64,000 bases of DNA from Shewanella hanedai (lineage in GTDB: Bacteria; Pseudomonadota; Gammaproteobacteria; Enterobacterales; Shewanellaceae): the NCBI RefSeq assembly GCF_007197645.1, contig NZ_VKGK01000017.1:1-64000 (forward strand), given 5' to 3'. The position numbers were made by a program, and so were the translations under genes. Within the stretch, counting starts at the first letter, position 1; every line of letters begins with the position of its first letter. Below the pieces are notes generated by a model that was given only the letters and a program-made list of their open reading frames with translations, ran no database searches and had not been told where the DNA came from. Below, one piece after another: positions 17,593 to 26,604 of this stretch.

Positions 17593-18498
17593 TTATTTCT
17601 TCATTTGTCGATTGCGGCTTAGTCGTCTTGCTTCAGTGATAATGCAATCACGCAGCGGGTTTTCACCTGAGTCGGCACGCCAAATAAACGACAGATGGCG
17701 TTGCATGTTCAGTTGTGGCGTTTGTAAGATAACCAACTCACCGTTCGCGACCTCTTTTTCCACATCAAGGAAGGGTAAGCTGCTGATGTATTGTCCATGC
17801 TTAACAAGGGACTTTAATACTGAGACCTGTTCATACTCTTTCCATACATTGAGCTTCTCGATAATGCCATGAATGGCGCCTTCGAATATTCGTCTGGTTC
17901 CAGCCCCTTGCTCCCGTAAAACCCATTTTGCTTGCTCGAGTTGCGATAAACTGGTCATTTCACATTTAGCATAGGGATGGTGAGGGGAGGAGAACACCAC
18001 TAAATGATCATCAATCCAACGTTCTTGATGCAATCGAGTGTCATCATTTCTGCCCTCTATAATACCAAGGTCAAACTCATAGTTGAGTAAGCCATCAATG
18101 ACATTTTCGGTGTTTTCGACCATGAGATCGATTCTTAACTCGGGAAAATCAGTATCAATTTTGCTGATTAGTTCGGGGATCAAATGCTCCGCTGCGGTTT
18201 GGCTTGAACATAACCTAAACTTTCCGCTGATAAGGTGTTGTTCGTGAAGGCCTAATTCAATATGTTGGGCATCTTGTAGTAAACGCCTTGCCTTAGGGCG
18301 TAGCCAGTTCCCCCAGTGGCTTAATGTGAGCCTATTCCCCTGACGGATAAAGAGTGGTCGCCCTAGCAAATTTTCTAACTGACCCAGTGACATACTGACT
18401 GCCGATTGTGTCATCGATAACTTTCTGGCGGCAGCACTCACACTTTCCATGCTCGCTACGGCGTCAAAAACGGTGATCTGCTTGAGTGAATACTTCAT
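17593..18498 (-). CDS. LysR-family regulator, YeiE/CysB-like group
   Basis: 301 residues: helix-turn-helix in residues 1-62 (ITVFDAVASMESVSAAARKL, MTQSAVSMSLGQLE), then a type-2 periplasmic-binding fold. WVLREQGAGTRRIFE matches the REQGSGTR segment seen in YeiE- and CbbR-like regulators, where it contributes to the effector pocket. A perfect dyad at 18544-18560 lies 46-62 bp upstream of its ATG and recurs upstream of focA-CBS, which hints at autoregulation and control of formate transport. It lies between the PerM-type permease and ycaO, all on the same strand but widely spaced. Confidence 0.88.
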   Translation of the reverse strand: MKYSLKQITVFDAVASMESVSAAARKLSMTQSAVSMSLGQLENLLGRPLFIRQGNRLTLSHWGNWLRPKARRLLQDAQHIELGLHEQHLISGKFRLCSSQTAAEHLIPELISKIDTDFPELRIDLMVENTENVIDGLLNYEFDLGIIEGRNDDTRLHQERWIDDHLVVFSSPHHPYAKCEMTSLSQLEQAKWVLREQGAGTRRIFEGAIHGIIEKLNVWKEYEQVSVLKSLVKHGQYISSLPFLDVEKEVANGELVILQTPQLNMQRHLSFIWRADSGENPLRDCIITEARRLSRNRQMKK

Positions 18499-18543
18499 CG
18501 ACTCCCTTTGGCTTCCCTATATCAAAATAACAACAATGAAAAC

Positions 18544-18560
18544 TATCAATTTAATTGATA
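18544..18560. promoter_or_regulatory. LysR-type dyad upstream of the YeiE-like gene
   Basis: TATCAATTTAATTGATA is a perfect inverted repeat with an ATC-N9-GAT core, the classic LysR-family box spacing. It sits where an autoregulatory site is expected. Compare GTATCAAGTAATTTGATAC at 11522-11540. Confidence 0.55.
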
Positions 18561-18726
18561 AGCGTATGTTTTTGATTTTAGAGTGTAGATATGGGCTTAA
18601 CAAGCAGAGTTGATGATGGTGTAACAGAAGTTAGAGCAGTCTCACCCTTTTTAGGTAGATAGAGGTTTCTTTAAGTTTTTCTTCTGTATTATCTATAGGT
18701 TATAAGAGGCTGTTTTTCGTGGTCAA

Positions 18727-18758
18727 TAAAAAAGAGCGCGATGTGATCGCACTCTTTT
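18727..18758 (-). terminator. Terminator downstream of ycaO
   Basis: A 13-bp stem with one mismatch (AAAAGAGCGCGAT / ATCGCACTCTTTT) has T-rich flanks on both sides. On the minus strand it is followed by a run of seven T, so it should stop ycaO transcripts. The remaining 18561-18726 shows no gene. Confidence 0.8.
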
Positions 18759-18797
18759 CAGCATTTTTCAAATGTTAATACTTAGTCTACAGAAGGA

Positions 18798-20564
18798 CTA
18801 AACATCCCACTTAGTATATTTAGCTTTGGCTTTTTGCAACTTGTCATAGGCGACAAGTAGGCTTTGATGCTTCTTAAAGCTGAGTAATTCATTCACAGAT
18901 TTAAGATCATAGCCTTGTGCTTCATTTGAGACGTGAAGCTTTGCTTCGTTATAATCGGTCTCAGTAAACATGCGCTTGAGTTTAGCTTCATACTGGTCAA
19001 GATCTTTACCGTCTAGCTCAATATTAATGATGGCCATCACTGCATGATAGAAACGCAGACGTTTCTGTTGAGCTGGGGTTATCCCACCGGCATTAAAGTC
19101 AGTCGTCCATTGTGCCCATTCGTAGGCAGATTCAAGATCATTAAGGGCTAAGTTGAGTAAACATTTGAACTCGCCCATTCTCAGTGTTGCCCAAGGTGTA
19201 TTTGCATCGACGCCTAGACCTAACAACTGATCCAGTGGTTGGAACTCATCGAGATCGAGTTGATCGACAGTGTCTAAAATAGATTGAGTTAGCTCAACAT
19301 CACTGCTGTCATTTAGCCATTGCTGGATCATGGCGCGAAGTGCCATACCGCGGTTATTGTTAACCCAAGTCAGCTCATAAACGGGGTAAATTTCAGAGTA
19401 ACCAGGAACAAGCACGCGACATGCATAAGTGCCGAGGTGCGCGTAATCTGCAATGTAGACTTCAGCGCCGAGTTTATGGAATTGGCCTAAAAGTTGAGCG
19501 TATTCCTCTTCGGTTGTGCCAGTGAAGTTCCAATCAACAAATGGGAAATCAGCATTTTCTTTAAACATATCCCATGAGATAAGCCCTGAAGAGTCGATGA
19601 AGTGAGTTTCAAGGTTGGTATGCTCAGCCACTTCGTCGTTATCAAAAGACGGGCTAGGGAAGATGTCGAGATCCTTAAGACTACGGCCTTGAAGAAGTTC
19701 AGTTACGGTACGCTCTAAAGCGATTTCAAACCTTGGGTGTGCACCGAAAGATGCGAAACACCCGCCATTTTCTGGATTGAACAACGTGACACAGATAACG
19801 GGGTAATCGCCACCTAATGAGGCGTCAAAGCAGGTGATTGGGAAGCCTTGTTTTTCAAGCTCATCGATTGCAGCAACCACTTTGGGAAAACGATTCACGA
19901 CTTCTGCTGGAATTTCAGGAAGCGATATCGCGTCTGCAATGATGCGGTTTTTAATGTAACGCTCAAAACACTCTGAAAGTGCCTGCGTGCGCGCTTCAGT
20001 CTGGCTGTTACCCGCAGACATGCCATTGCTGACAAACATGTTGCCAACGATATTCATTGGAATATAAGTGAGCTCACCGTCAGATTGACGTGTAAAAGGC
20101 AAGCTACATACGCCGCGCTCAGGGTTACCAGATTGAATATCAACAAGACCTTCTAGCGTGACTTCGCCTTCAGGATCGTAGTGATCCCATAAGGCTTGGT
20201 TCATCATGCCTTCTGGACGAGTGTTGTCAGAAACTGGGAACCATTTTTCATTGGGGTAATGAACAAAGTCGCTGTTTGCCACTTTGTCACCTAAATGGAA
20301 ATCGGCGAAGAAGTAATTACAGGCTAAACGTTCGAAGTATTCACCCAGTGCGCTTGCAAGTGCAGCATCACGGCTAGCGCCTTTACCATTGGTAAAGCAG
20401 GCGGGGCAGTTACGGTCACGGATGTGCACAGACCAAACATAAGGTACTGGATTAAGCCATGAGGCTTCCTCTATATCAAAGCCCAGATCAACGAGTCTTT
20501 GTTGCATGGTGGCGATAGATACTTCGAGTGCTTCGTCTTTACCTGGAATGTAGGTGTGGTTCAT
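18798..20564 (-). CDS. ycaO: YcaO-type ATP-dependent cyclodehydratase-like protein
   Basis: 588 residues, close to E. coli YcaO (586). YcaO proteins use ATP to activate amide backbones. E. coli YcaO has been reported to assist RimO in beta-methylthiolation of ribosomal protein S12. Visible family segments are GKGASRDAALASALGEYFER, NGMSAGNSQTEARTQALSEC and RFEIALERTVTELLQGRS, with the conserved acidic ATP/Mg ligands in the E..R helices. A TPR-like C-terminal third follows. No peptide-maturation partner genes are nearby, so it is not an obvious RiPP cluster. E. coli also has ycaO beside focA-pflB. Confidence 0.93.
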   Translation of the reverse strand: MNHTYIPGKDEALEVSIATMQQRLVDLGFDIEEASWLNPVPYVWSVHIRDRNCPACFTNGKGASRDAALASALGEYFERLACNYFFADFHLGDKVANSDFVHYPNEKWFPVSDNTRPEGMMNQALWDHYDPEGEVTLEGLVDIQSGNPERGVCSLPFTRQSDGELTYIPMNIVGNMFVSNGMSAGNSQTEARTQALSECFERYIKNRIIADAISLPEIPAEVVNRFPKVVAAIDELEKQGFPITCFDASLGGDYPVICVTLFNPENGGCFASFGAHPRFEIALERTVTELLQGRSLKDLDIFPSPSFDNDEVAEHTNLETHFIDSSGLISWDMFKENADFPFVDWNFTGTTEEEYAQLLGQFHKLGAEVYIADYAHLGTYACRVLVPGYSEIYPVYELTWVNNNRGMALRAMIQQWLNDSSDVELTQSILDTVDQLDLDEFQPLDQLLGLGVDANTPWATLRMGEFKCLLNLALNDLESAYEWAQWTTDFNAGGITPAQQKRLRFYHAVMAIINIELDGKDLDQYEAKLKRMFTETDYNEAKLHVSNEAQGYDLKSVNELLSFKKHQSLLVAYDKLQKAKAKYTKWDV

Positions 20565-20877
20565 TACTGCCTCTATAACAAATTGGGAATACTGGTCATT
20601 TTTGTGACACCAAGGTGTTAAAAAATGTGATTGCTGAGATCAAGTCCGCAATTGTATAGATAAGGTGGCCAAAGTGGAAATTTGAGCCGTGTGTTTTGAA
20701 GAATTTAGTGGGATTTTATGGATATTGATGATAACTATCGGTGATTAGCTTCTCAACTGAACGCTAAGATGGAGAAAGTGCTTATCCGTCGGGGGCAATT
20801 CTGCGGATTAGCCCTAGCCTGTGCACTGGCTTTAGGTATAAAATCTGCCATCTGATTTATTTTCCACATTACTTTTT
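20565..20877. other. Intergenic region between divergent ycaO and yhdT
   Basis: 313 bp that should hold both divergent promoters. I see no strong operator, hairpin or short gene. TGTGATTGCTGAGATCA at about 20625-20641 is a poor CRP/FNR-like string and is not claimed as a site. Confidence 0.4.
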
Positions 20878-21069
20878 ATGTCCTCACTGTCTAAAACTGC
20901 ACTGATGCTGACTTTAGGTTATTTTATCCTATGGTGTGCAGGTCCTCTCTTTATCGATAAAACTTGGGTGTTGTTCGGACTGCCAGTCTGGTTTTGGTTC
21001 TCCTGTATTTTAGCGCCACTCGTATTGATTTTATCTCTTGTTATTTTTGTGGGAAGAGATCATGACTAA
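20878..21069 (+). CDS. yhdT: YhdT family (DUF997) small membrane protein
   Basis: A 63-residue protein with two membrane segments: LMLTLGYFILWCAGPLF and VWFWFSCILAPLVLILSLVIF. This is the layout and partner of YhdT, which precedes panF in many Gammaproteobacteria. It overlaps panF by 8 nt (ATGACTAA), indicating coupled translation. The function is unknown; a role as an accessory to the pantothenate symporter is suggested by the conserved pairing. Confidence 0.85.
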   Translation: MSSLSKTALMLTLGYFILWCAGPLFIDKTWVLFGLPVWFWFSCILAPLVLILSLVIFVGRDHD

Positions 21070-22501
21070 CTTACTTCCAGTGCTAATCTATTTAATACTC
21101 AGTCTTGTGATTACCCGTTGGTGGAGCAGTCGAACATCTGATACAGACTCTCTTCATCAAGATAAAGCGAAGCGCTTTTTTATTGGTGGGTCATTTCTCA
21201 ATGGTCCCATGTTGGCACTGACTCTAGTTGCCACATATACCAGCGCCAGCTCCTTTATTGGTGGACCCGGCGCAGCATATCAAATGGGGCTTGGTTGGGT
21301 GTGGCTAGCATTAATACAAGTGCCGGTTGCCGTATTAACATTAGGCGTTTTAGGCCCTAAATTTTTAGCCATGCGCGAACAACAGCATGCAACCTTAATT
21401 GAATGGCTCGACAGCCGATTTCAACATGCGTGGTTGAGTCGACTGGCCATTGCGAGTTTGGTCATGGGTTTTATCGCCATGATCGCAGTACAGTTCATTG
21501 GTGGCGCTCGCCTATTTTCAGGGGTTAGCGGAATAAGCTATGAAATAGGGTTAGGCCTATTTGTATTAACGGTACTGGCTTATACCTTGACCGGTGGTTT
21601 TAGGGCGGTGGTGTTAACTGATGTTTTGCAAGGGGTGGTGATGCTGGCAGGCTTAATACTCCTGTTCGTCACTATTTTATCTCAGGGAACCTTGCCCGAG
21701 CTCATGGCAAAGGTGAATGACCATTCTCCTGAGATGCTTAGTCCTCATGGGGTTAATGATTACCTTGGTTGGCCAATGATGCTGTCGTTTTGGGTACTCA
21801 TCTGTTTTGGCACCATGGGGTTACCTCACACCTTAGTACGCTTACTGGCGGTTAAAGACAGTCATTCACTTAAACGTGGCATGGTGTGGGGAACGATAAT
21901 TTGTTTCCTCATGACCCTGCTGCCGCACTTGTGTGGAGTCTTGGGACGTGCGATTTATCCTGATCTGAGCGTGCCCGATGAGATAATGCCTAAATTAATT
22001 TCCGGTCTATTCACTCCATTTTGGGCTGGGGTGTTACTTGCAGCGCCCATTGCTGCGGTGATGTCGTCAGTTGATTCCATGTTACTGCAGTCGGCAGTAA
22101 GCCTTGTCCGTGACGGTGTTGTTAAACGCTGTCCTAATTTAAATGCGTTACAGCAGGTCAAACTAACCCGAGTGAGCATGTTGCTCATTACCATTGTTGC
22201 GACCTATTGGGCGATTAAGCCTCCTGAGATGATTGTCTGGATCAACTTAGCGGCATTTGGTGCCCTGCAGGCGGTATTTCTATGGCCGATAATAGCGGGT
22301 GTATTCTGGAAAAACATCAATGGTAATAGTGCATTTTTCGCAATGATATCAGGGCTGCTTAGCTACCTAAGCTTACAGTTAAATGCACCGCTAATTTGGC
22401 ATGTTCATCCCATCGTACCAGCCTTAGCCTTGTCTTTATTTGTGATGCTACTATCCCATGTTATTAGTACAAAAATGCCCCAAAAGGCGCTTGATAGTTA
22501 G
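21062..22501 (+). CDS. panF: Sodium/pantothenate symporter
   Basis: A 479-residue sodium:solute symporter with about 12-13 membrane segments; E. coli PanF is 483. Imports pantothenate, the CoA precursor, with Na+. Family segments are LTLVATYTSASSFIGGPGAA, the GGFRAVVLTDVLQGVVMLAG signature and VMSSVDSMLLQSAVSLVRD. The start is ATG 21062, with GGGAAGAG upstream; the frame stays open 24 nt further but that part lies inside yhdT. Second gene of a yhdT-panF pair. Confidence 0.93.
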   Translation: MTNLLPVLIYLILSLVITRWWSSRTSDTDSLHQDKAKRFFIGGSFLNGPMLALTLVATYTSASSFIGGPGAAYQMGLGWVWLALIQVPVAVLTLGVLGPKFLAMREQQHATLIEWLDSRFQHAWLSRLAIASLVMGFIAMIAVQFIGGARLFSGVSGISYEIGLGLFVLTVLAYTLTGGFRAVVLTDVLQGVVMLAGLILLFVTILSQGTLPELMAKVNDHSPEMLSPHGVNDYLGWPMMLSFWVLICFGTMGLPHTLVRLLAVKDSHSLKRGMVWGTIICFLMTLLPHLCGVLGRAIYPDLSVPDEIMPKLISGLFTPFWAGVLLAAPIAAVMSSVDSMLLQSAVSLVRDGVVKRCPNLNALQQVKLTRVSMLLITIVATYWAIKPPEMIVWINLAAFGALQAVFLWPIIAGVFWKNINGNSAFFAMISGLLSYLSLQLNAPLIWHVHPIVPALALSLFVMLLSHVISTKMPQKALDS

Positions 22502-22612
22502 CTCTATGTCATAACTAACACGATGAGACTCATTATTTTAATATTGATAGGCTTAGACTGTCGATTGGTGAGTTTCATTGTGTTTAACAGCCTCATAGTT
22601 AGCGTTATTTTC

Positions 22613-22626
22613 TTGATGCAAATCTA
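22613..22626. promoter_or_regulatory. FNR/EtrA-like site upstream of yfcC
   Basis: TTGATGCAAATCTA fits TTGAT-N4-ATCAA in nine of ten positions and lies 60 bp upstream of the yfcC ATG, a good position for anaerobic activation. EtrA is the Shewanella FNR homologue. A single degenerate site could be chance in AT-rich DNA. Confidence 0.4.
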
Positions 22627-22685
22627 TAAAATGATATGTAATTAGTTTATATTTGCAGCCATATAATAATTAGAATGGCCCAAGC

Positions 22686-24248
22686 ATGAACACGCAAATC
22701 CCTTTATCGCAAGATGGACCACCAGAGCCCTCATTAGAAACGCCAATAACTCAGCCAAAAACTTGGCAGATGCCCGATACGTTAGTCCTCATCTTTTTTG
22801 TCGCAGTCGCAGCGGCTTTACTTACTTATATTGTGCCAACGGGCTCGTTTCAAACCCAAGACGTTAACTACCTTGTTGACGGGGTTGAAAAAAGTCGCAG
22901 TGTTATCGATCCAACTTCATTTAGCTATGATCTTGACGATAACGGTGATCCCAAGCTTGCCCCTGTCGGTTTATTTGAGGGCAATGGCGGCGCTGGTTTT
23001 TTTAATTTCGCGTTTGAAGGGTTAGTCTCTGGTTCTAAATGGGGCAGTGCCATTGGTGTCATCATGTTCATGTTGGTGATCGGTGGCTCTTTTGGTGTCG
23101 TGATGGCAACGGGCACCATCGATAACGGGATATTAAAGTTAATTGATAGAACTCGTGGCAATGAATCGCTATTCATTCCTGTTATCTTTGTGCTGTTTTC
23201 ACTGGGCGGTGCAGTATTTGGCATGGGAGAGGAGGCTATTGCGTTTGCGATTATCATCTGCCCGTTAATGATACGACTTGGTTATGACGGGATCACCACG
23301 GTAATGGTCACCTATGTGGCGACTCAGATTGGATTTGCTAGCTCTTGGATGAACCCTTTTAGCGTTGCGATTGCTCAAGGAATTGCTGGTATTCCTGTAC
23401 TGTCTGGCTCAGGTGTACGTGTCGTGCTTTGGTTCGGTTTCACCCTCATCGGGCTTATTTTTACGATGCGTTACGCTAACAAGGTTAAGCACCAACCAAC
23501 ACATTCATTTAGCTATCACAGTGATGCCTACTTTCGAGAAAACCAGAGTAAAGCAAGCTTAGACAGTCGATTTAATCTTGGTGATATTCTGGTTATAGCA
23601 ACGATTGTAGCAACCATCATCTGGGTTATTTGGGGGGTTGTGTCTCAAGCGTGGTTTATCCCTGAAATAGCCAGTCAGTTTTTTACCATGGGGATCGTGA
23701 TTGGCATCATAAGTGTCATCTTTAAACTCAATGGGATGAAGGTGAACGATGTCGCTGTAAGTTTCAAGCAGGGTGCTGCTAATATGCTGGAGCCTTGCCT
23801 TTTAGTCGGCTGTGCATCCGGTATTCTGATCTTATTGGGTAATGGCGGACCCAGTGAGCCTAGTGTGCTTAACTCCATTTTAAACAGTGCTGGAAACCTA
23901 ATCGGTCAGCTACCTAATGCGCTTTCTGCTTGGTTTATGTTGGTTTTCCAAACCGTTTTTAACTTCTTTGTGACCTCAGGATCTGGCCAAGCAGCGTTGA
24001 CCATGCCATTAATGGCACCGCTTGCAGATATTGTCGGTGTCACAAGACAAGTTGCAGTATTGGCATTCCAGTTAGGCGATGGTTTCTCTAATGTATTGGT
24101 ACCGACATCGGCCTCGTTAATGGCAACATTAGGGGTGTGTCGTGTTGATTGGGGAGACTGGCTTAGGTTTATCTGGCGATTTATGTTGGCATTATTTGTA
24201 GTGTCTAGCCTTGTGGTGGTAGGGGCTCATTATATGGGCTTTAACTAA
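22686..24248 (+). CDS. yfcC: YfcC family transporter
   Basis: 520 residues with about 12 membrane segments. Related to the YfcC/ArcD-like transporters of the DcuC ion-transporter superfamily, thought to carry amino or dicarboxylic acids. Family segments are FGMGEEAIAFAIIICPLMI, QIGFASSWMNPFSVAIAQGI, FFVTSGSGQAALTMPLMAPL and FQLGDGFSNVLVPTSASLMA. In E. coli yfcC follows pta, so its presence in this fermentation block preserves an old association. The substrate is unproven, although acetate/carboxylate linkage is suggested. Ends in a strong bidirectional terminator. Confidence 0.9.
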   Translation: MNTQIPLSQDGPPEPSLETPITQPKTWQMPDTLVLIFFVAVAAALLTYIVPTGSFQTQDVNYLVDGVEKSRSVIDPTSFSYDLDDNGDPKLAPVGLFEGNGGAGFFNFAFEGLVSGSKWGSAIGVIMFMLVIGGSFGVVMATGTIDNGILKLIDRTRGNESLFIPVIFVLFSLGGAVFGMGEEAIAFAIIICPLMIRLGYDGITTVMVTYVATQIGFASSWMNPFSVAIAQGIAGIPVLSGSGVRVVLWFGFTLIGLIFTMRYANKVKHQPTHSFSYHSDAYFRENQSKASLDSRFNLGDILVIATIVATIIWVIWGVVSQAWFIPEIASQFFTMGIVIGIISVIFKLNGMKVNDVAVSFKQGAANMLEPCLLVGCASGILILLGNGGPSEPSVLNSILNSAGNLIGQLPNALSAWFMLVFQTVFNFFVTSGSGQAALTMPLMAPLADIVGVTRQVAVLAFQLGDGFSNVLVPTSASLMATLGVCRVDWGDWLRFIWRFMLALFVVSSLVVVGAHYMGFN

Positions 24249-24269
24249 CCCAAAAATCAACCAACCAAG

Positions 24270-24303
24270 AAAATGCCAGTAATTAATCGTTACTGGCATT
24301 TTA
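24270..24303. terminator. Bidirectional terminator between yfcC and the TDT gene
   Basis: A 13-bp stem, AAAATGCCAGTAA/TTACTGGCATTTT, with a 7-nt loop and T-rich flanks on each strand separates the two converging genes. Confidence 0.9.
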
Positions 24304-24316
24304 TTTTGGCGTTTAT

Positions 24317-25285
24317 TTATGCTTTAAGTGTGCTTGGTCTGTAGTGAGAGAGATAACGATAAGTGACATAAAGCACCACTGCTGTTGATATAAATAACTC
24401 TCCTTGTGCACTATAAGCGATGAAATCTGTAAATTGACTCGATCCGTAAGATTGACTTAACCAATCAGCAGTTTTAAATAAAGCCGTTGCACCTATCACC
24501 ATAGGAAAAGTAAAGGCTGCATAGCCAGGTGAGAATGGCAGTCTTAGTAAGTGAAAGAAAGCTAAGTAAATAACACTGGTCATTAGGACAGCAATGCTAA
24601 GCAAGAGTGCCACGATAATGAGTGATGGCTGGCTACTTACTGTTAAGTATCCTGCTAAAGACAAGCTCGCTGGTGCAGCCATTATCGCGATTGTTGGTTT
24701 TGCAGCATCGGCAATTGGGGCGCAGAATATCAAGCGATATAACATCACCGGTAGCATGATGAGATAACAGCACATGCCAAAGTTCAACGTTGCATTTGCA
24801 AGCCATTGGTATTGATCGCCGGGGAAACTGACCGCTGCGACTATGATCCCTATTGGGGGAACAAACCAGCTTGGTACCATATGCTCGAGTTTAAAATCAA
24901 TCGCACGAAAGTAAACAAACATGGCTAAAAATACGATGTGGATGGCAATGGCTGCAAGCCAGAGAATAAGCCCCTCTGTTGGAAAGTAATGCCCTAATGC
25001 ATTAGAGACAACCATCAAGCCCATGGCAAAAGTTGGGATCACACTGCCGACCACTGGATGTGAAAGTTCCTGCTTTAAAATAGCAGGGTGAAGTATAAAT
25101 TTAATGACTAAAGACGTGAGGATGAGACCTGCTACAACGGCACTGATTGCTTGGCCGCGTCCACCCATGTTGGGTAGCATGTTTTCCCATGCCCAGCCTA
25201 AACTGGCAATAGCGAGTGCGAGGCCTGCCATAGGGCTGGGTAGTCGAGATGCATAATATGAGATTTTTTTGAATGAAGATTTCAT
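24317..25285 (-). CDS. TDT family (TehA/SLAC1-like) transporter
   Basis: A 322-residue protein with ten predicted membrane segments, the tellurite-resistance/dicarboxylate transporter layout. Typical segments are LPSPMAGLALAIASLGWAWE at the N-terminus and LPFSPGYAAFTFPMVIGATA near residue 255, resembling the family's SFxxGWWAxTFP region. The family includes TehA and plant SLAC1 anion channels, so an anion or dicarboxylate substrate is likely but unspecified. Convergent with yfcC; the next gene upstream is the methyltransferase. Confidence 0.85.
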   Translation of the reverse strand: MKSSFKKISYYASRLPSPMAGLALAIASLGWAWENMLPNMGGRGQAISAVVAGLILTSLVIKFILHPAILKQELSHPVVGSVIPTFAMGLMVVSNALGHYFPTEGLILWLAAIAIHIVFLAMFVYFRAIDFKLEHMVPSWFVPPIGIIVAAVSFPGDQYQWLANATLNFGMCCYLIMLPVMLYRLIFCAPIADAAKPTIAIMAAPASLSLAGYLTVSSQPSLIIVALLLSIAVLMTSVIYLAFFHLLRLPFSPGYAAFTFPMVIGATALFKTADWLSQSYGSSQFTDFIAYSAQGELFISTAVVLYVTYRYLSHYRPSTLKA

Positions 25286-25399
25286 CTCTATTCTCTTAGT
25301 AAGTAGTCTATGACTAAATAATAAAAGAATAGATATGGTAAGAATATTTGAGTTTAATTAATCATAGGTTAAGTATTTCTTAATCTCGAGTGAATTAAC

Positions 25400-26482
25400 T
25401 TAAACACTCGATGGTTTACGTTTACACCTGAGTAAAGTGTGACCTAAACCTATCTCATCAATATCTTCATCTACATAGAGACCCGCTTGAGATATAAGAG
25501 ATAACATCTCTTTTGAGTGATACATGCGGCTGTCGCCATTTGCCATGGCTGTAAAGTAGATTGAGGTTGCATTAACGCAATATGCGCCAGCTTCAAAGGG
25601 CTGTCTGTCCCAGTAGGTTTCTAAGATGCAGAGTTCACTGTTGACGCTCATGCTTTGGGCTGTGCGAGTTAGAATGCTTAAGATTTGCTCTTTAGAGAAA
25701 CAGTCGAGAAATTGGCTCATCCAGTAGAGATCGCCATCCTGACAAAAGTCTTGTGACTCGTCGAGTAGATCACATTGAAAGCCGGAGATTCTGTCGGCTA
25801 CGCCTTTCTCTTTGGCATTGGCAAGGGCGACTGCAAGTTGGCCCGGCAGATCCATGATGGTGATATTGACGTTAGGATCATAGGCTGTGCAAGCAAATGC
25901 CCATTTGCCTGTGTTACCACCAACGTCGACGATATGCTTGGGTTTGGCCTGAAAAATAAGTGGCAGTAATTGACCGAATGCATGATCTGAATAGTAATGA
26001 TCAAATTCGAACCAGCTTTGCTTTACTTGGTGAGGTAACTCACTCAAGGTTGGATAAATGGTTTCCCAATCGCCGAATACCTTAAGCCCATTCGGCTTGC
26101 CTTCAAGCAAAGAGGACTCAAGTTCAAACATGCCTTGATAACAAACATCATGGACAAAGTTAAGATTAACCTTAGCCATATCATCCAGCACGAGAAAGTG
26201 GCCTATTTTGTCGAGTAGGTATCTGTCCTCTTTTTGCCAAAGTAAGCCCATGCTAAGGCCCATATCGATAAGAACGCTAATGGCATACTCTGTTAATCCG
26301 GTTTTTTCTTGTATATCAGCTAAGGAACACCCTCGTTCTGCTGAAGCCTCTATTTGCTCTAAGATGCCAAATTCAAGCAAACATCGTGCGACTTGAAAAC
26401 TAATGGGAGCAAATGCGATTTTTTGTGCTTCAAATTTAGCGTCAAATGCGCTTATTTTCTTTGGTGATTGGTAGAAAGCCAT
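25400..26482 (-). CDS. SAM-dependent O-methyltransferase family protein
   Basis: About 360 residues with the plant/actinobacterial O-methyltransferase (family 2) plan. An N-terminal winged-helix dimerisation domain (CLLEFGILEQIEA, GLTEYAISVLIDMGLSMGLL) precedes a Rossmann domain with VDVGGNTGKWAFAC (SAM loop), ITIMDLPGQL and DLYWMSQFLDCFS. The canonical HxxxDW region is not obvious. The frame also allows an ATG at 26506; I prefer 26482 (MAFYQSPKK) but the ribosome site is weak. Follows nuoN on the same strand after 122 bp. The natural substrate is unknown. Confidence 0.8.
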   Translation of the reverse strand: MAFYQSPKKISAFDAKFEAQKIAFAPISFQVARCLLEFGILEQIEASAERGCSLADIQEKTGLTEYAISVLIDMGLSMGLLWQKEDRYLLDKIGHFLVLDDMAKVNLNFVHDVCYQGMFELESSLLEGKPNGLKVFGDWETIYPTLSELPHQVKQSWFEFDHYYSDHAFGQLLPLIFQAKPKHIVDVGGNTGKWAFACTAYDPNVNITIMDLPGQLAVALANAKEKGVADRISGFQCDLLDESQDFCQDGDLYWMSQFLDCFSKEQILSILTRTAQSMSVNSELCILETYWDRQPFEAGAYCVNATSIYFTAMANGDSRMYHSKEMLSLISQAGLYVDEDIDEIGLGHTLLRCKRKPSSV

Positions 26483-26604
26483 AGATATTCCGGAGCCATT
26501 TCTCATGATTGAGGGACAATATCATGATCAGGCTTGTTGAAAGTATGAAATTATTCTCATAGAACCCAAATTTTTAACTATGTGATCTGAGTGCTTGGAA
26601 TGTG

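Noticed and set aside
22561..22571. PdhR-like string near yfcC
   Set aside because: Only one half-site (ATTGGTG) is present, with no complementary arm.
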